Shown here: positions 12,661-56,955 of the stretch, one piece after another
Layout of the letters: each line of letters begins with the position of its first letter
Position numbering within the stretch: the stretch's first letter is position 1
Source: Brachycybe producta
Taxonomy: Eukaryota; Arthropoda; Diplopoda; Playtdesmida; Andrognathidae
Length of the DNA: 64,000 bases
Direction: 5' to 3'
Assembly: GCA_036925085.1 (NCBI GenBank)
Contig: JAUPFP010000177.1
Location: 1-64,000, forward strand
The notes under the pieces: generated by a model
What the model saw: only the letters and a program-made list of their open reading frames with translations
What the model was told of the DNA's origin: nothing
The model's database searches: none
Position numbers and translations under genes: made by a program

Positions 12661-15600
12661 TTAAGTTGGGTGAGTTTGTAATTCCAATTCATTTGCTTTT
12701 AGATGAAGAGCATTTAATATTGATAACATTTGATCCACTTTTCTGTCCATGGTATTGACCTAAAATTAACAATAGAAATAGATTAGTTTAAATTTAAAAT
12801 ATGGTTTCATTGTCAAGTGTTTTTTACTTTAATCTCCATACGCAAGAGTCTGGCTGCAATGGTCACTGGTTTGTTGCTATCATTCACATTTACATGAGCA
12901 GGTTTACCAACTGTCTTTTCCAACCTGACAGATGTCAATCAAACAAGTAAACATTTTAGTACTTTATAAAAGAAAACAACAGTTCATGCAATGATCGCCA
13001 CATTTGGAAACTAAAGAATGTTTCTACATGCTTAAAAAATCCCTGGGATAGGCTCCAGCTCCCAGACAATTCTTTAAAAATGAATGTTTTGCCATTTTAT
13101 TTATTTCTTAAATATGAGGCTATAAAAACGTCAAGGAGGTTATTGTTTCCGAATGAACCCAATACATACCTTCGCTGCAACTCCTTGATTCGAAACATCA
13201 TGTTTAAATGCCCCTGACTATATTGCTCAATGACATCCTGAACGTCGTAGGGCTTTCGAGCTTGCGAAAACTGTCTTCTGGCCAAGAAGTACTTCATTTT
13301 TCTTATTGCTCTGATGGCATTTTTGTGAGATTCAGTTAGCCTAATTTAAGAAAAAAAAATGAGTATGGGTCACATATACAAAACTACAAATGTTAATGAA
13401 CTTCAACTTAACGTTGTAAATGTTTGGGACTGTTCGTTGTCGTAATCCAATTCATCCGCAGATTCTGCTCCACTTTGAGGGTAGGTTTCACTGGTGATTA
13501 CTTCGATGGATTGGATGTCACTGTATTGTTGAGGCTCTGTTTTTGTTCATAAAAATACAGTTGTCAGTAAGTTCAGTAACTTTAAAATGGAGTCATTTTT
13601 ATTTGTACCAGAACGTTTTTTGTTAGAAAGTAAGAAATGAAAAAAATCATAAGTTTCTTAGAAACTAGAATAGTGGAAGCCTTGAATGTGTTATTCCATT
13701 CAAAAAAAAATACTATCGAAATTTTCAGTTCAAAATTTTTGAAATTTTACGTTTTTCCAACGTTTAGAGAAAAATTAATCTCAAGTTGTAATAAAAAATT
13801 TATTTCAGAAAATTTTTAGCAGATTCTTCTACTATATTCTAGTTTTTAACAAACATCAAGATTTTTTTTCACAAAGTTACTTTAAAAATGTTCATTATGT
13901 AAACTTATAATTTGATTAGATAATTTACTTTCGAGGTACCGGTACTAAAAAAAGAGAGAAAAAAATGGTATTTCCAATGTTGCAGAAAATGTACCCTACC
14001 ATTGGTGACACCATCGTCAAAAGCAACATTTTCGTGCCAACTGTGATGCTTTTCATATTTCTTGTCAACATTTGGCGTTGAATTTTCCGATTTTGGTCTT
14101 CGGTTCTTGAGACGATATACAATAAAATTCTTCTTGTTCTTCACGTTAGAAGAAAAAAGTTATGTTTTTTTAGAATATACTCAATGCAGAATGACAACTC
14201 GGTAAGTTGATATAATTTACAGTACCATTTGTTGTTCGTAAGTGGATGGTTTCACATGAATCTTCCAGGTGGCCACCGATCCGTGGTTCTTGTCTGCGGC
14301 ATGACATCTCCATGCACACTATATAATTTACTCATAAAAGAAAGAAATTAACAATTTTCATTTTGCAATTAGATTTTTTTACCTGAATCAAAATTGCTGC
14401 AGATGGATACTGTCTACTGAAATGCTTTTGGCGTTGTTTCTGTTGGACTTTAAGAGCAAATCCAGAACCAAGAATACCCTAGTATAATTAATTGAATATG
14501 GTTTCGATATTTGCATACTGTCAATTGCAAATACAATTTGCATAATGTCTACTTACAGATGGAAGAGTTATAAACGAGATAATCACAAGAGAAAAAAAGC
14601 AAGTGACTAATCTTCCGACCCATGTTCTCGGTACTTTGTCACCATAGCCTATTGTAGTAAATGTTGCCTAAAATTTGTCATGGTATAGTTAAGTTTTTTT
14701 TATAGACGAAATTCAATTGATTCTTCTGTCAAAATGTAAAATTTATCATTCTGCAAATTGACTAGGAAGAGTACAAAGCCACGGTAACAGTTTGTCATTT
14801 AATCTGCATATTTACTACAGGGACAGGACTGCGGACCACATTTGATTTTAATTTTCTTTTAAAAACTAGAAGTTACATGGAAATATCCCTTTTCTTTATG
14901 TTTGAAAATATGTTTTCTAGTTTTTTTTTAGAATTTTAATCGTTTCTACTGAGCTCTTTAGCTTTATAAAATATTGTATGTAGGCCTATCTACAGTATAG
15001 TATCACGTTAAGAGAGGGTTGCGGTGCTTGGTTTTTATTTTTTTAAATACTAGAATGGACGCAAATTATTCCTTTTAGACTTATGTTTGTAAATATTTTT
15101 TTCTAGTTTATTTTAAAATTTCATTCATTTCTACTAAATGAAGCAGTCTTTACGCCCACACCCACACAATGAGTTGAAGTAGTCATTTTGCAAATAGTCC
15201 CTAACCGTAATAAATCTGCAAATTTATTACTAAATTGAGGAATGAGTAATTTTCCATTTTGGTGGTAACATGTACACAATTGTATATTTACCACTCCCCA
15301 CCACAATGCATCTGCAAAACTTTGAAAATCACTGTTGCCTTCTTCGTTTTGCACATCCTTCTCAGCCAAATATACAAAGTACGAAGAAAAGATGAGTCCC
15401 AGAAATCCTATGTATAAAGTTGTTATGAGCTCCTTTTGAGATTAAAATAAAAATTAAGGGTTTATTCACTCATCATTCATTTGATGATTATTATATTTAA
15501 TTTGCTGATACCTGACGATGAACATAGACAACAGATCCTAGGAGTCTCCATGTACCACCTTGGCGATCTGCTCTTAACATGCGAAGAATTTGCAAGAAAC

Positions 15601-17266
15601 GAACTCCACTGAAATATATGACACCAATAGTTACATTTTTTTTTACTAAAACACTGTTTAATAAAAGATTTAAAAAATTTGATAAAGGGTCTGAAAAAGT
15701 CAGTGTTTGGACAAAGTAATTCAAAGTAATTAATTACATTTGCTAATTAGTAATTACATCAGTGAAAATCTAATTAATTACATTGCAAAATTTAAAAAAA
15801 GAAACTAATTTTTCCAAGGTATTTGAATTACTTTTTAATTATAAATCAAATTATAGGAAAGGAGAGATTGATATCATCAAAATGCAAAAACAAAAAACAA
15901 CAAAGTTCTACAAAACTGAATTAATCAGTAGGCCTAATAATTAGTTAACGCAACTTCCGGCTAGTTTGAGAACAAATCGTTTAAAATACAAAAACAAATG
16001 TAATTAAAAAGTAATTTCAGTCTTCATTAGAAAAGGTAATGAATAAAATTACAAATTACACGGTTACTAATTGAAAAAGTAATTTAATTAGAATAATTCA
16101 TTACGTTTGGCAAATTACTTTTAAACCAATTATTAGTAAAAAAAATAATTGTTTTTGTTTAAATATACCATCATTAAAATGCTTTCAGCAACATTCCTCT
16201 TAATAGTCGAGTTTCAAGCAAACCTTGAATTTTTTCTTAAAGTTGTTTTTAAAAACAACTTATAAAATCAACTTTATAACTACACTGTATTGTCTGAATT
16301 GGGACTAATTAATAAATACGAGCGTAATTGCGATTAGTAATAAATTGACTTGTACCTTAACTACACTCATAGACCCTAAAGAAAACAGATGCTTGAAACT
16401 GAGTGCTTTAGTTATTTTTTTATTCAATTGTATATTTAGTAGAATAATTTTTAGATAAATTACCGAATAGCTGATGTTGCAAAAATCTGTCCATCAGCAC
16501 CAGCAAACAGTACAAATATTGATGCAGCTATAACAATAATGTCTACAAATAAAATTGTAAAGTTTGAACAGAGTAGCCTTTTGATGTATTTTCTTAATAA
16601 ATAAACCGCATTAAGTTACCAATGATACAAATGGGCTTCCTCATGAAACGAATTCTACCCCAGATCCCAATGTATTTACCACGACATCCAGCAGACCAAA
16701 CACGAAGTCCATACTCGACACCGAAAAACAACACCAGAATCAATTCCTTGACATTGACAAAATTGATAAAAAAAAAATCATTGTTTTTTATGATTAAATT
16801 TTTATTTACTCATATATTAGAGATTTTTAATAAATATTCAAACCATCCAGAAAAGTGTCCTGTTGGCAAAAAATGCAACAGAATCTACTGTTGATAAAAT
16901 GCTGAAGACGAGACAGACCAAAACGAGCACGAACCTTTCGACAATTTCTAATTTTATTAATTTTTACATTTTTGGTTGCTGAAATTTCATGAATTTTTAA
17001 AATATAATAATAACTTACGCTAAACTGTGATAGAGAAAACATTTGACTCCAACTGGTCTTTCTAAAAAATTATACACTTTTCCAGTCATGGTCGATTTTA
17101 AGTGACCATGATGTTCTTGTTTGGTCATTTGACGACTTAGTAATTTATTCACTGTAGCATATTGCTTGGATATATTTGGCGAAGATTTGGTCGGTCCCGG
17201 TAATTCGATCGAAACATTATTCGTAGTTTCCATTATGATGGTCATGGCTACATCACCCGAGAACAT
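12661..17266 (-). CDS. KCNQ: KCNQ-type voltage-gated potassium channel (about 559 aa)
   Basis: Fourteen minus-strand exons join in phase: 17266-17019, 16934-16844, 16746-16620, 16542-16464, 15608-15512, 15432-15292, 14667-14557, 14478-14383, 14318-14226, 14105-14000, 13536-13413, 13340-13170, 12924-12828 and 12759-12661. The order is N-terminus with YNFLERP, S1 ([14 protein letters not shown]-like), and an S2-S3 PIP2 linker (GRIRFMRKP). S4 follows with regularly spaced Arg ([17 protein letters not shown]), then the pore DALWWGV...TTIGYGD (filter about residues 266-271) and S6 with [15 protein letters not shown]. The C-terminus has calmodulin-binding helix A (LIQCAWRC) and helix B/C ([20 protein letters not shown]). 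A coiled-coil assembly segment (ARLLRMEIK...DRKVDQML) ends the protein. It forms a slowly activating plasma-membrane K+ channel that sets excitability. At 559 aa it is shorter than most animal KCNQ proteins. Exon 10 could start at 14138, adding 11 aa. Confidence 0.96.
13640..13860. repeat. Diverged copy of foldback family A in a KCNQ intron
   Basis: Left arm TTCTTAGAAACTAGAATAG and right arm CTATATTCTAGTTTTTAAC face each other. They resemble the TTTTAGAAACTAGAA core of the dispersed family found many times further right. It lies within an intron. Confidence 0.45.
15711..16129. repeat. AT-rich inverted-repeat element in KCNQ intron 4
   Basis: Both ends are rich in TAATTAC and GTAATTA words. 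The left CAAAGTAATTCAAAGTAATT is imperfectly mirrored by AATTACTTTTAAACC on the right. The arrangement resembles hAT-type MITEs built from TAATTA repeats, but AT-richness makes chance matches likely. Confidence 0.35.
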
Positions 17267-17784
17267 AATATCTCGAGACCAACACTACTAAAGTGAACTT
17301 ATAAAGCTTAGACCGTGTCACTCTTATTAAAGCTTTCTTTGAAATTATTATTCATTTTAAATACCTGTAAAGCCATCACATGGTTTAGATTTAATGTGGA
17401 TTTGATAAACATTGTTATTTCGGCTTTAAGTTTTTATATTTAAAATTGAAGAGTGTTAGAGTTAGGAACCTTAATGGATTACACACATTATTATAATTCT
17501 ATTTTTGAAAATGTGATGATGTTCACGAATTAATTTATGCACTCTAAAAAAACTGCTATTTGTTTGAGCAAGCTGGTTTTAAAGTGTAAATGCATCTCAA
17601 ACTCTAGTTATTCAGTGTTTCAGAAGCAATAATTACTTCTGTATTTAAAAACGTTACTTAAAATAAAGTTCAGCGTAAACTATGACTCAAAACAAAACTT
17701 TCTATAGTATGTCTATGAGGAGTTTTTTTAAGGTTAGCTTTGTTTAAGTTTCACTTTGGATTAAGTAACGTTTTAGAATATGGC
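17267..17784. other. 5' flank of KCNQ gene
   Basis: AT-rich upstream sequence of the minus-strand KCNQ gene. A fragment resembling the end of foldback family A (ACTCTAGTTATTCAG followed by TTTCAGAAGCAA) lies at about 17597-17630. No exon is seen. Confidence 0.4.
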
Positions 17785-18040
17785 CGTTAGAGAAATTTTG
17801 AAAGTGTTTTAGAAACAAGAAGATTAGCTCAATCACTTAAAGGTAATTTCATGATATATTTTAATATAAGCTTTTTATGTCAATTTGAAAGTGTCTCATT
17901 GAAATTTATTTTTAAAGATATCAACATGAACATTCTATTAAGTAATTCAGCTACCATTCTAGTTTCTAACACACTTTCAATTTATTTTTTGTTCTGCTTG
18001 TGAAACGCAGAATAACCAGAGTTCGAAAATTAACTGTTAA
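17785..18040. mobile_element. Foldback family A, copy 1
   Basis: The left arm has TTGAAAGTGTTTTAGAAAC then TAGCTCAATCACTTAA. The right arm has its complement, with TCTAGTTTCTAACACACTTTC, and ends in CAGAATAACCAGAGTTCGAA. The middle holds paired ATAAGCTTTTTAT and AAAGATATCAACATGAA. This is one of the most complete copies and useful for a consensus. Confidence 0.7.
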
Positions 18041-18399
18041 TTTAGATCGTAATTAGAACAACTTTGTCTGTTGTTTCAGAATACATAGAATTATTTATTC
18101 TATGTATTCTGAATAAACATGTTGAAAAGTTGGCACAATTTTTATAAAGAAATTACACATCAAGTGTTTTCATGCAATAATAAATAATATTAGTTTACTG
18201 TATTTCAGTCTAGTAGTAATAAATATTTTGCTTGTTGTTTCTTATTTCTCAAATTATATATGAAAGCAAATGAGTCAATATATTATAGTCTAGATCAAAA
18301 ACAGCTTTAGGATTTACAAATTACAAAACTTCTGAACAGTAAAAAAATAATAATACAAAAACTAGTAGCTAAACGTTCGCCAACAATCTGGTCATTACG

Positions 18400-18700
18400 T
18401 CTTCATGACATTTTTTAATAAAAACTAGAATTTATTTTAGAAACTAGAAGAATAACTTAATCACTTAAAATATTCACATTTTTAATAAACTTTATGAAAA
18501 TTTGAAAATGAACGTCAACAATACCATACGATTTATTTGTATTTGGCCCAAGTTTATATTAAAAACAAAAATATTTAATTACGAATTTCTATAAAAAGTC
18601 TATTTTTAAAGATATGATCATGAAAATCCTCTTAGGTAAATTTATTTATTCATATAGTTTCTCAAACAATTCTAATTTCTTATTAATATCCCGCTTCCAT
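18400..18700. mobile_element. Foldback family A, copy 2
   Basis: TTTTAGAAACTAGAAGAATA and TAATCACTTAA on the left are mirrored by ATAGTTTCTCAAACAATTC on the right, with the family's central TATAAAAAGT and AAAGATATGATCATGAAAAT. Diverged but recognisable. Confidence 0.6.
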
Positions 18701-20014
18701 TTGGTTGAAATATTACGTTAAAATAAATTTTGTTTGAGTATTTTTAATAAATGTCATAGATTATAGATATTAAAAATTGGCACGATAAAAATACACTTTA
18801 ACCTCCTATTTCGATGTTGTGGAAATTATGCATAATATTATTTCTGAAATCGAGAATAACCGGAGTTTTATTTCATTGTTGCCTGATATTTGCGTAGTTT
18901 GTAATGGCTACGAGATACTTATAAGTTATAAAACATCTTCAATTACATCATGTTATTTTCTTGCTTTTGTTGGCATATGTTTTCCTCTACATTGCAGCAG
19001 TTTGTTCTTGATAATGATACATATAACTAATGTAATAATTATATTTTAATTTCTCATTAACAGGTCCCTTTATGAAGTGTGAAATGTTGCAGTTGCATCT
19101 ATTTTGGATGGATAGAAATTGCCTTTTATTCAGCATTACATAGGCCTACATTAAAACAAAAGTAAGAACATTATTTAATTTATTACTTTGAAACACAGAT
19201 AAATCTAATGTTAAGTCTTGTTTGGGTAAGAAAGGAATTAACTTGAGCTAAGCATTCGTATAAATAATATCAAACTTTGTTGAATGTTTGTTTAGGCAAC
19301 AAATACTTTTATTACACACAATTTGAAAGCAAACAAAACAAAACAAAAAAAAGTTGGACTCATACACAATTTTACAAACAGAGATATTTGTTTATATAAT
19401 CTTAAAAAAATGATTACATGACAGTAGCTTTAGCATAATATGACATTTAATTTTTTTTGAATATTATAAAAACAAAAATATTTCATTGTGTTACTAGGGC
19501 ACCGAGTTACATATTTAGAGAGAGAAAGTCCCGGTTTATTGAAAAAAAAAAAGCTTTACTCGGGCATACATTATTGCGATATGTGAGATTTACTGAACGT
19601 TCTATTAATCTTTGATTTATTCAGCTATGTCTAGACTATGGATTTGACGTCACACTGCTGGATAAATCGATGAATAAAAGAATGTGCAAGATGATGAAGG
19701 AATTAAAAAGACAAGGAGATAAAATAAGACATCCACCAAGAACCCTTTTAGAAAATTAATAACTTTTGAAATTGAAGACTCCTTTTAATAGTTGAGATGG
19801 TAGAAAGAAGAAATCAGGATTACAGTTGTTAATTTGTGCATATTAATTAGAAAATGTTTCTAATTGTTGAGATACGTGCAAAAAGGGATCCACGAGGTGC
19901 AGGTTTATAATGTAACGTAATCTCCAATAACACTAGCAATGAGACAGTTGAATACACCTTTTTATAGATACCTGTACCCACAACTGTGTAACATTTTAAA
20001 ATGATTGACTTTTT
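18701..20014. other. Intergenic, KCNQ to prokineticin-like gene
   Basis: AT-rich. The segment 19618-19692 carries TTTGACGTCACACTGCTGG and AAATCGATGAATAAAAGAATG, one arm of the hairpin family seen complete at 43132-43227. The plus-strand open frame at 18819-19049 has no supporting motif and I do not call it. Confidence 0.4.
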
Positions 20015-20957
20015 TTACCCAGTCATGCGTTTACATGATCCAGTTCCACGTTGGACGTAACTAAATACGCTCTGTAAATAATAATATATAGATGTTAATT
20101 TTTTATAATTAATTCAAACACATAATTTTATGATGACAAATGCGTTACTTACAGTGTCTTTGATGCAAACGAGTCCTTTTCTTGCATCGCATCCGCAAGT
20201 GTAGTCTCCACCACATCTATCTCCCACATCATCTCTTAAATCTTTGCAACTAATATAGCCATGAAAAATTTATTATTAATTAATTAATTAATACAGTATA
20301 AGCAATTATTTGAGGTGTTTTAAGTGTTTTGTCCAACTCACTATTTTGCAGTTTTGAATGTGTTGTATCGACAACATTCGTCTATGTCACACTGGAAGTC
20401 CGTGGAACATGGATGATCATCATCACAAATTGCCTGTAATAATATCCAAAATAAATGTATTAGCAAATTACAAATATGGTTATATACTGTATTGTATAAC
20501 CAATAGCTGCGAAATGTAGAACAAACAAAAAACATTATTCTGCACTGTAAAAGCAACTATTTAAGCAAACAAATTCTGAAGAAACTCAAAAAGTTTTAGA
20601 AAGTAGACTAGTCAAATGAATCGTGTTAATATTTTTTTTTAAATAAATGCCTATAATAACTATAAACTAAATTTTTATTTCACTAGAATTTTGCTGCAAG
20701 CAGCAGCCACGAAGGCAGATGGACAAAATATCCAATTTCTGCATTACACGTGAAAAGCATATAATATGAAAATCTTCATTTACTAGTCTAGTATCTAAAA
20801 CATTCATTTTTTTCCAATTCTGATTCTAAAAATGCTGAGTAAAATACTATTCGTAGACAAAAGATAAAAAGTTTTAAAAACTTTTAAACCAGTTGTTTTA
20901 TCTCACCTGATAAACCAGGGCCACCAAAAGAAATACAGAAACAAAGACCAGCTTCAT
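20015..20957 (-). CDS. Secreted prokineticin/astakine-like cysteine-rich protein (98 aa)
   Basis: Four minus-strand exons (20957-20907, 20433-20342, 20249-20153, 20071-20015) give 98 aa. The first exon encodes exactly the signal peptide MKLVFVSVFLLVALVYQ. The mature part has the prokineticin (colipase-like) spacing HPC-x5-C-x4-CC ... YC ... RC ... TCGC ... VC ... SC. Those ten cysteines fit the family, and one extra cysteine (AIC) lies near the mature N-terminus. In crustaceans such proteins (astakines) act as blood-cell cytokines; in ticks similar ones are called ixodegrin-like. The vertebrate N-terminal AVITGA is absent, as in arthropod members. The family call is strong, but the exact function is inference. 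Confidence 0.85.
20575..20845. repeat. Foldback family A copy in intron 1 of the prokineticin-like gene
   Basis: AAGTTTTAGAAAGTAGACTAG is mirrored by CTAGTCTAGTATCTAAAAC on the right. It is a diverged copy lying wholly inside the intron. Confidence 0.5.
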
Positions 20958-22027
20958 TTTTAACACTTTTAGAAATAAATATGTTTCCTTACTATATGAT
21001 AATCTACTTTTAAATGAAGTAAATATGACCTGTAACTTTGCCTTTTTATCAATTCAGTTAGTATATACGACTCGTATGAGCAAAGGATGTTATTGCATTT
21101 TTTTTTTTCTTTCTAGAGGATAATCTTATTTAAGACTTTTCTTAGAAACTTTTTTTCTTTTCACTCAAAGGAACATTTCCAGAATATAAAACTTTTGATT
21201 GGTTGATTTATAGAACATAACAACAGGGTATTGCATTAAACAGCAATTTCTTTTTTTTTTGCAGCAGTTGATATGGCACCTATATCAAATATCCTGAACA
21301 ACAAAAAAATGCTGTGCAATAATTTCGTCATATTTTAGGTTTAGAAACAACATATTATTGTGTAATTCTTCAAAATTGTTGTTGTTTGTTTATTTGGCAC
21401 CTTTTTAATAGTGATGGAAGAGAAGGAGGAGACTCTCTCTCTCTTCACTTCCAATTTTTTCTTCATAATTATTGCATATTACAACTTTATATGACCCTCA
21501 TAGATATTTAAAATAATTATTTGAGTCTGTTGTAAAACAATTGATAGCAGTCGATATTTAACCTTTGTACTACATGAAATTAAATAGTAGGCCTATAGTC
21601 TGTCCTTGATGTTTTCTAATTGGGATAATTAAAAAGTGACTCATTTATAGTCAGTTTATTAAGACATATTTATTGAAAAAGTTTCTTGTTGAGATTATGA
21701 TTGAGGCTTTTCATTCGGCTTGAGTGTTTGTGGTAGTTTTTCAGTTGAATTCAGAGGCATTTGCGTTCAGAACCAGATTACCATTGCACTCTCAATTGGA
21801 AGTAATTATACAGACAATGTAGTTTCATTAAGAATCAATTAAATATTTACCTGTTAGTATGGTGAGACCTACATTTTATATAAAATCAAAGCCAAGCCCA
21901 CAAAACTTTATAGTGAGCCCAGCCCACCGAGTTTATGACGCCCACCAGACCCACAAGCTGGGCTTTTCTAAAAGTCCACCAACTCCATAAGACCCACAAG
22001 CCTATAAAGCACAAAGTTAGTATAATT
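20958..22027. other. Intergenic, left of BTBD10 3' side
   Basis: AT-rich. The segment 21870-22010, with GCCCAGCCCACCGAG and AGACCCACAAGCTGGGC, is an inverted, diverged relative of 32600-32770, so it is another dispersed repeat. No exon is visible. Confidence 0.4.
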
Positions 22028-22600
22028 TAAGCTGTTTTATGAACAGCTGATCTTCGAATTTTTGTTATATTCTGCGTTTCAGAAGCAACATTGAAGAGAA
22101 CTTGAGTGTTTTAGAAATTAGAACATTAGAATCATTTATTTTTTATGTTTGATATTTTTAAAAATAATAACAATTAACTGTTTATATACAAAAAATAATA
22201 TAAATCGTCTAAAGGTTGGAACACACAGGCGACTTTTGAAAGACTTTTTAGCGACAAAAAGAAGTCGAAGGTCGCGAGGTGCTCGCAATGTATTTTTTAT
22301 TGACAGACGCCAACCTTGGCACACAATTAACTTCGACTTCTTTTTATCGCCAAAAAGTCTTTCAAAAGTCGTCTGTGTGCCAAGGGAATTAAAGTTTAGA
22401 AACTGTATACATGTATGTAACTGACATAAAAAGCTTCTTTTAAAAGGAATCAACATGAAAATACACTTATGTGATTAAACTACCCATCTAGTTTCTAAAA
22501 CATTTTTTTAATTTCTTTTCATTCTGCCCCTGAAAGACGGAATAATCAGAGTTGTAGAGACCGTTTTACACAATAAAACCAGCTTAATATTTGTGCATGA
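22028..22600. mobile_element. Foldback family A, copy 3, split by a nested element
   Basis: The left half (AACAGCTGATCTTCGAA ... GAGTGTTTTAGAAATTAGAA) and right half (ATCAACATGAAAATACACTT ... TCTAGTTTCTAAAACA ... CCGTTTTACACAATAAAACC) are family A arms. They are separated by an unrelated foldback at 22215-22388. Confidence 0.65.
22215..22388. mobile_element. Nested foldback, TWA-flanked type
   Basis: AGGTTGGAACACACAGGCGA on the left is mirrored by GTCGTCTGTGTGCCAAGGG on the right. Long inner arms around GAAAGACTTTTTAGCGACAA and GAAGTCGAAG continue the hairpin. Open frames on both strands are by-products of the palindrome. Related copies lie at 40863-41085 and 48287-48475. Confidence 0.65.
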
Positions 22601-24481
22601 AGGAAAATGAGAGATTAAGTTATCATAATTTGCTCCAAAAGGATCACACTACGGAAATTTCACACTTATTTTGCCCCCTACTAGTTAAGAAATGTGTGAA
22701 AAACGTCTCACAAACAAACAACACTACATTTCCTATAAAAATAAAAAAACCAAAGGATATTAATTTACTAGGTGATTATTAAAAATAAAAAAACTGCTGT
22801 TGCCAAGGAGGAAAAAAAAAAGTAATTCCACATTTTTATTATAAATGATCGAGATTGTCCTTGAAATATTATTTTTTGTTGTTTAAATTAGTAGTCAATT
22901 GGTTATTTTTCATTTTTAAATAGAATATGTTTTAACCCTACTTACTATAAAACAGTTTTGAAATGAAAACACAAAATGGCTGCCATATTAAAAATCTTTT
23001 TTTTTTATTATTTCACAATGCTTTTTCATGAAACAACATCTGTAGTATTATACACTTCCAAAAAAAATTATATATTTTTTAGTTAATGATTAATTTGTTT
23101 TGAAAATAATTCAGAAATAAATGCAGAAATTTGCAACAATTAATTACTAATTATAATGTCATGCATTTACAGGATATATATAAAGCTGACAAATGATGGG
23201 CTGTGTTTCTCAAAAGAATTCACTCAAAATAACATTTTAAATCTTACTGTAAGAAAGTATTTATTTTTATTTAAATTTTAAATTAATATTTTTATTTTAT
23301 AAGTTTTTTATTGAACGGATGAAGAATGACATGAACATTAGCAAATATTTTAAAATGTATAATTTGTTGAAAAGTACTCTAGAATAGAATAAGATGGTGT
23401 TTGTTATTATGTGAGTATTGGAACAATCCTTAGTATCGGTTCTCCTCGATTAGTCAAATAAAACTATAACTCGTTAGAAAGGTATTGTGTTGTCCAAGTA
23501 TGAATATGCAATTTTTTTTTCTTGCGGAAACACCAAAATACGTAAAAATGTGTGCAAAGGTTAGAATTTACAATGATGTTTATGGGGATTAAAATAATCA
23601 TTTTAAATTCAAATCAAATAAATGACAAGATTGAGGTCTTGTGACCTCAGACCCTCCGCAACGAACCTAACCTAAGGCCTGGTTTTTTTTCCTGCACTTG
23701 TGGTAGAACCATTTATGACCACTATGGAGGGCTGTTCATGTCAAAATGCCCCAATTATGGATATCCATAATTCCAATATTTATATCTGCAATTCAAATAT
23801 AGATATGCACAATTTAATTATAGACATCATGGATAGACAAAATTTGACAATTTCGTCATGAACACACACATTCACACTCAGCTTGGCAAGATCTTTCCAA
23901 CACGTTTATTTAAATTAACGAGGGACCACACCTATTACAGGATTATACCGTGAGCAAGATATGAGTTTTTGTCATCGTAAGAACTATTTTGATCCAGAAA
24001 ACAAAATTAATTTGCATTGTCTCCTCCCCCCTTTTTTCCTGCCAAATTTCTAGTGACCCATTTTATAATGTCTATGCGACATAGTTATTAAATTTGTTTT
24101 AGGCAAATTTAAACCGTTTTTTTTAGCTGCTGCGAAGAATAAAGTAAAATATTTTTATGAAGATCTCGTTGAAAATAAGCTTTTTTCACTTCTTAAAAAA
24201 ACTGGTATATAATATGTGTAAAATTGACAAGTCTCGAGGAAATCTTATCATTCTCTTCGATTAGAACATTTCTCCAATATTAAATAAATTAACAGTAATT
24301 AACTCTTTCACACTTAACACCTTATTTCTTAAACCACACTTATTCTTAACACTGGTTATGTAGTTACTAACTATCTGTACATTGTTATTCATCGATTTAT
24401 TCAACAGCCTGACATCGCTTCGAACGTGACGTCACGCGGTCTGAAGGAAATCGATAAGTAAAAAAAATGTGCGGTCTTTAA
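22601..24481. other. Repeat-rich intergenic, no gene seen
   Basis: AT-rich. A segment with GGATATCCATAATTCC-type words lies at 23720-23870, ending near TTCGTCATGAAC. Half of the TCATCGATTTAT hairpin family lies at 24388-24468. I see no exon with support. Confidence 0.4.
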
Positions 24482-24815
24482 TTTTATGAACTCTGGTTAT
24501 ATTTGTGTTTCAGGCGCAGCACAAAGCAGAAATTGAAAGTGTGTTATAAACTAGAACGGCAGCTATATCATTAAATAGTATTTTAATATTCATATATTTC
24601 AAAATAAGCTTTTTATAGACACAGGTTAAAGAAATATTAACTGTTTAAGGTATTGGCTATTTTCAAACTCACATAAAAAGTTTATTTAAAAAAACACCGA
24701 CATTAAAATCACCAGAGTGATTGCACTACGCTTCTAGTTTCTAAAACAATTTCAAGTTTTTCTTAATTTTATACCTGAAAGACAAAATAATACAAGTTCG
24801 AGAGACGCGTTTACA
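24482..24815. mobile_element. Foldback family A, copy 4
   Basis: ATTGAAAGTGTGTTATAAAC is mirrored by GCTTCTAGTTTCTAAAACA. Internal ATAAGCTTTTTATAGACA and AAAAAGTTTATTT arms are present. Confidence 0.65.
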
Positions 24816-25070
24816 CTTATAAAATCACTTCTAATGTTGCCGAAAAAAACAAAGAAGAAATCAAACCGTTTTTATTTGTTGTTTTTTACACTTTTAACGA
24901 TATATTTAATGAGCCTTTTTATGCTCCTGACGATTCTATTTTCGATCGTCTTGAGCATTTTTGGTCACTTCATGTACAAAACTTTTTATTATTATTCGTT
25001 ATAACATCACCCTCCTCTTCAACATCATGGAAAACTTTCTATTTACGAGAAAAAAGGGTTAAGAGATTAG

Positions 25071-56955
<31,885 letters not shown>

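Noticed and set aside
18819-19049. 76-codon hydrophobic plus-strand frame
   Set aside because: AT-rich composition explains the Ile/Phe/Leu content; no start context, splice sites or family match.
22136-22456. Mirror-image open frames on both strands
   Set aside because: By-product of the palindrome at 22215-22388.
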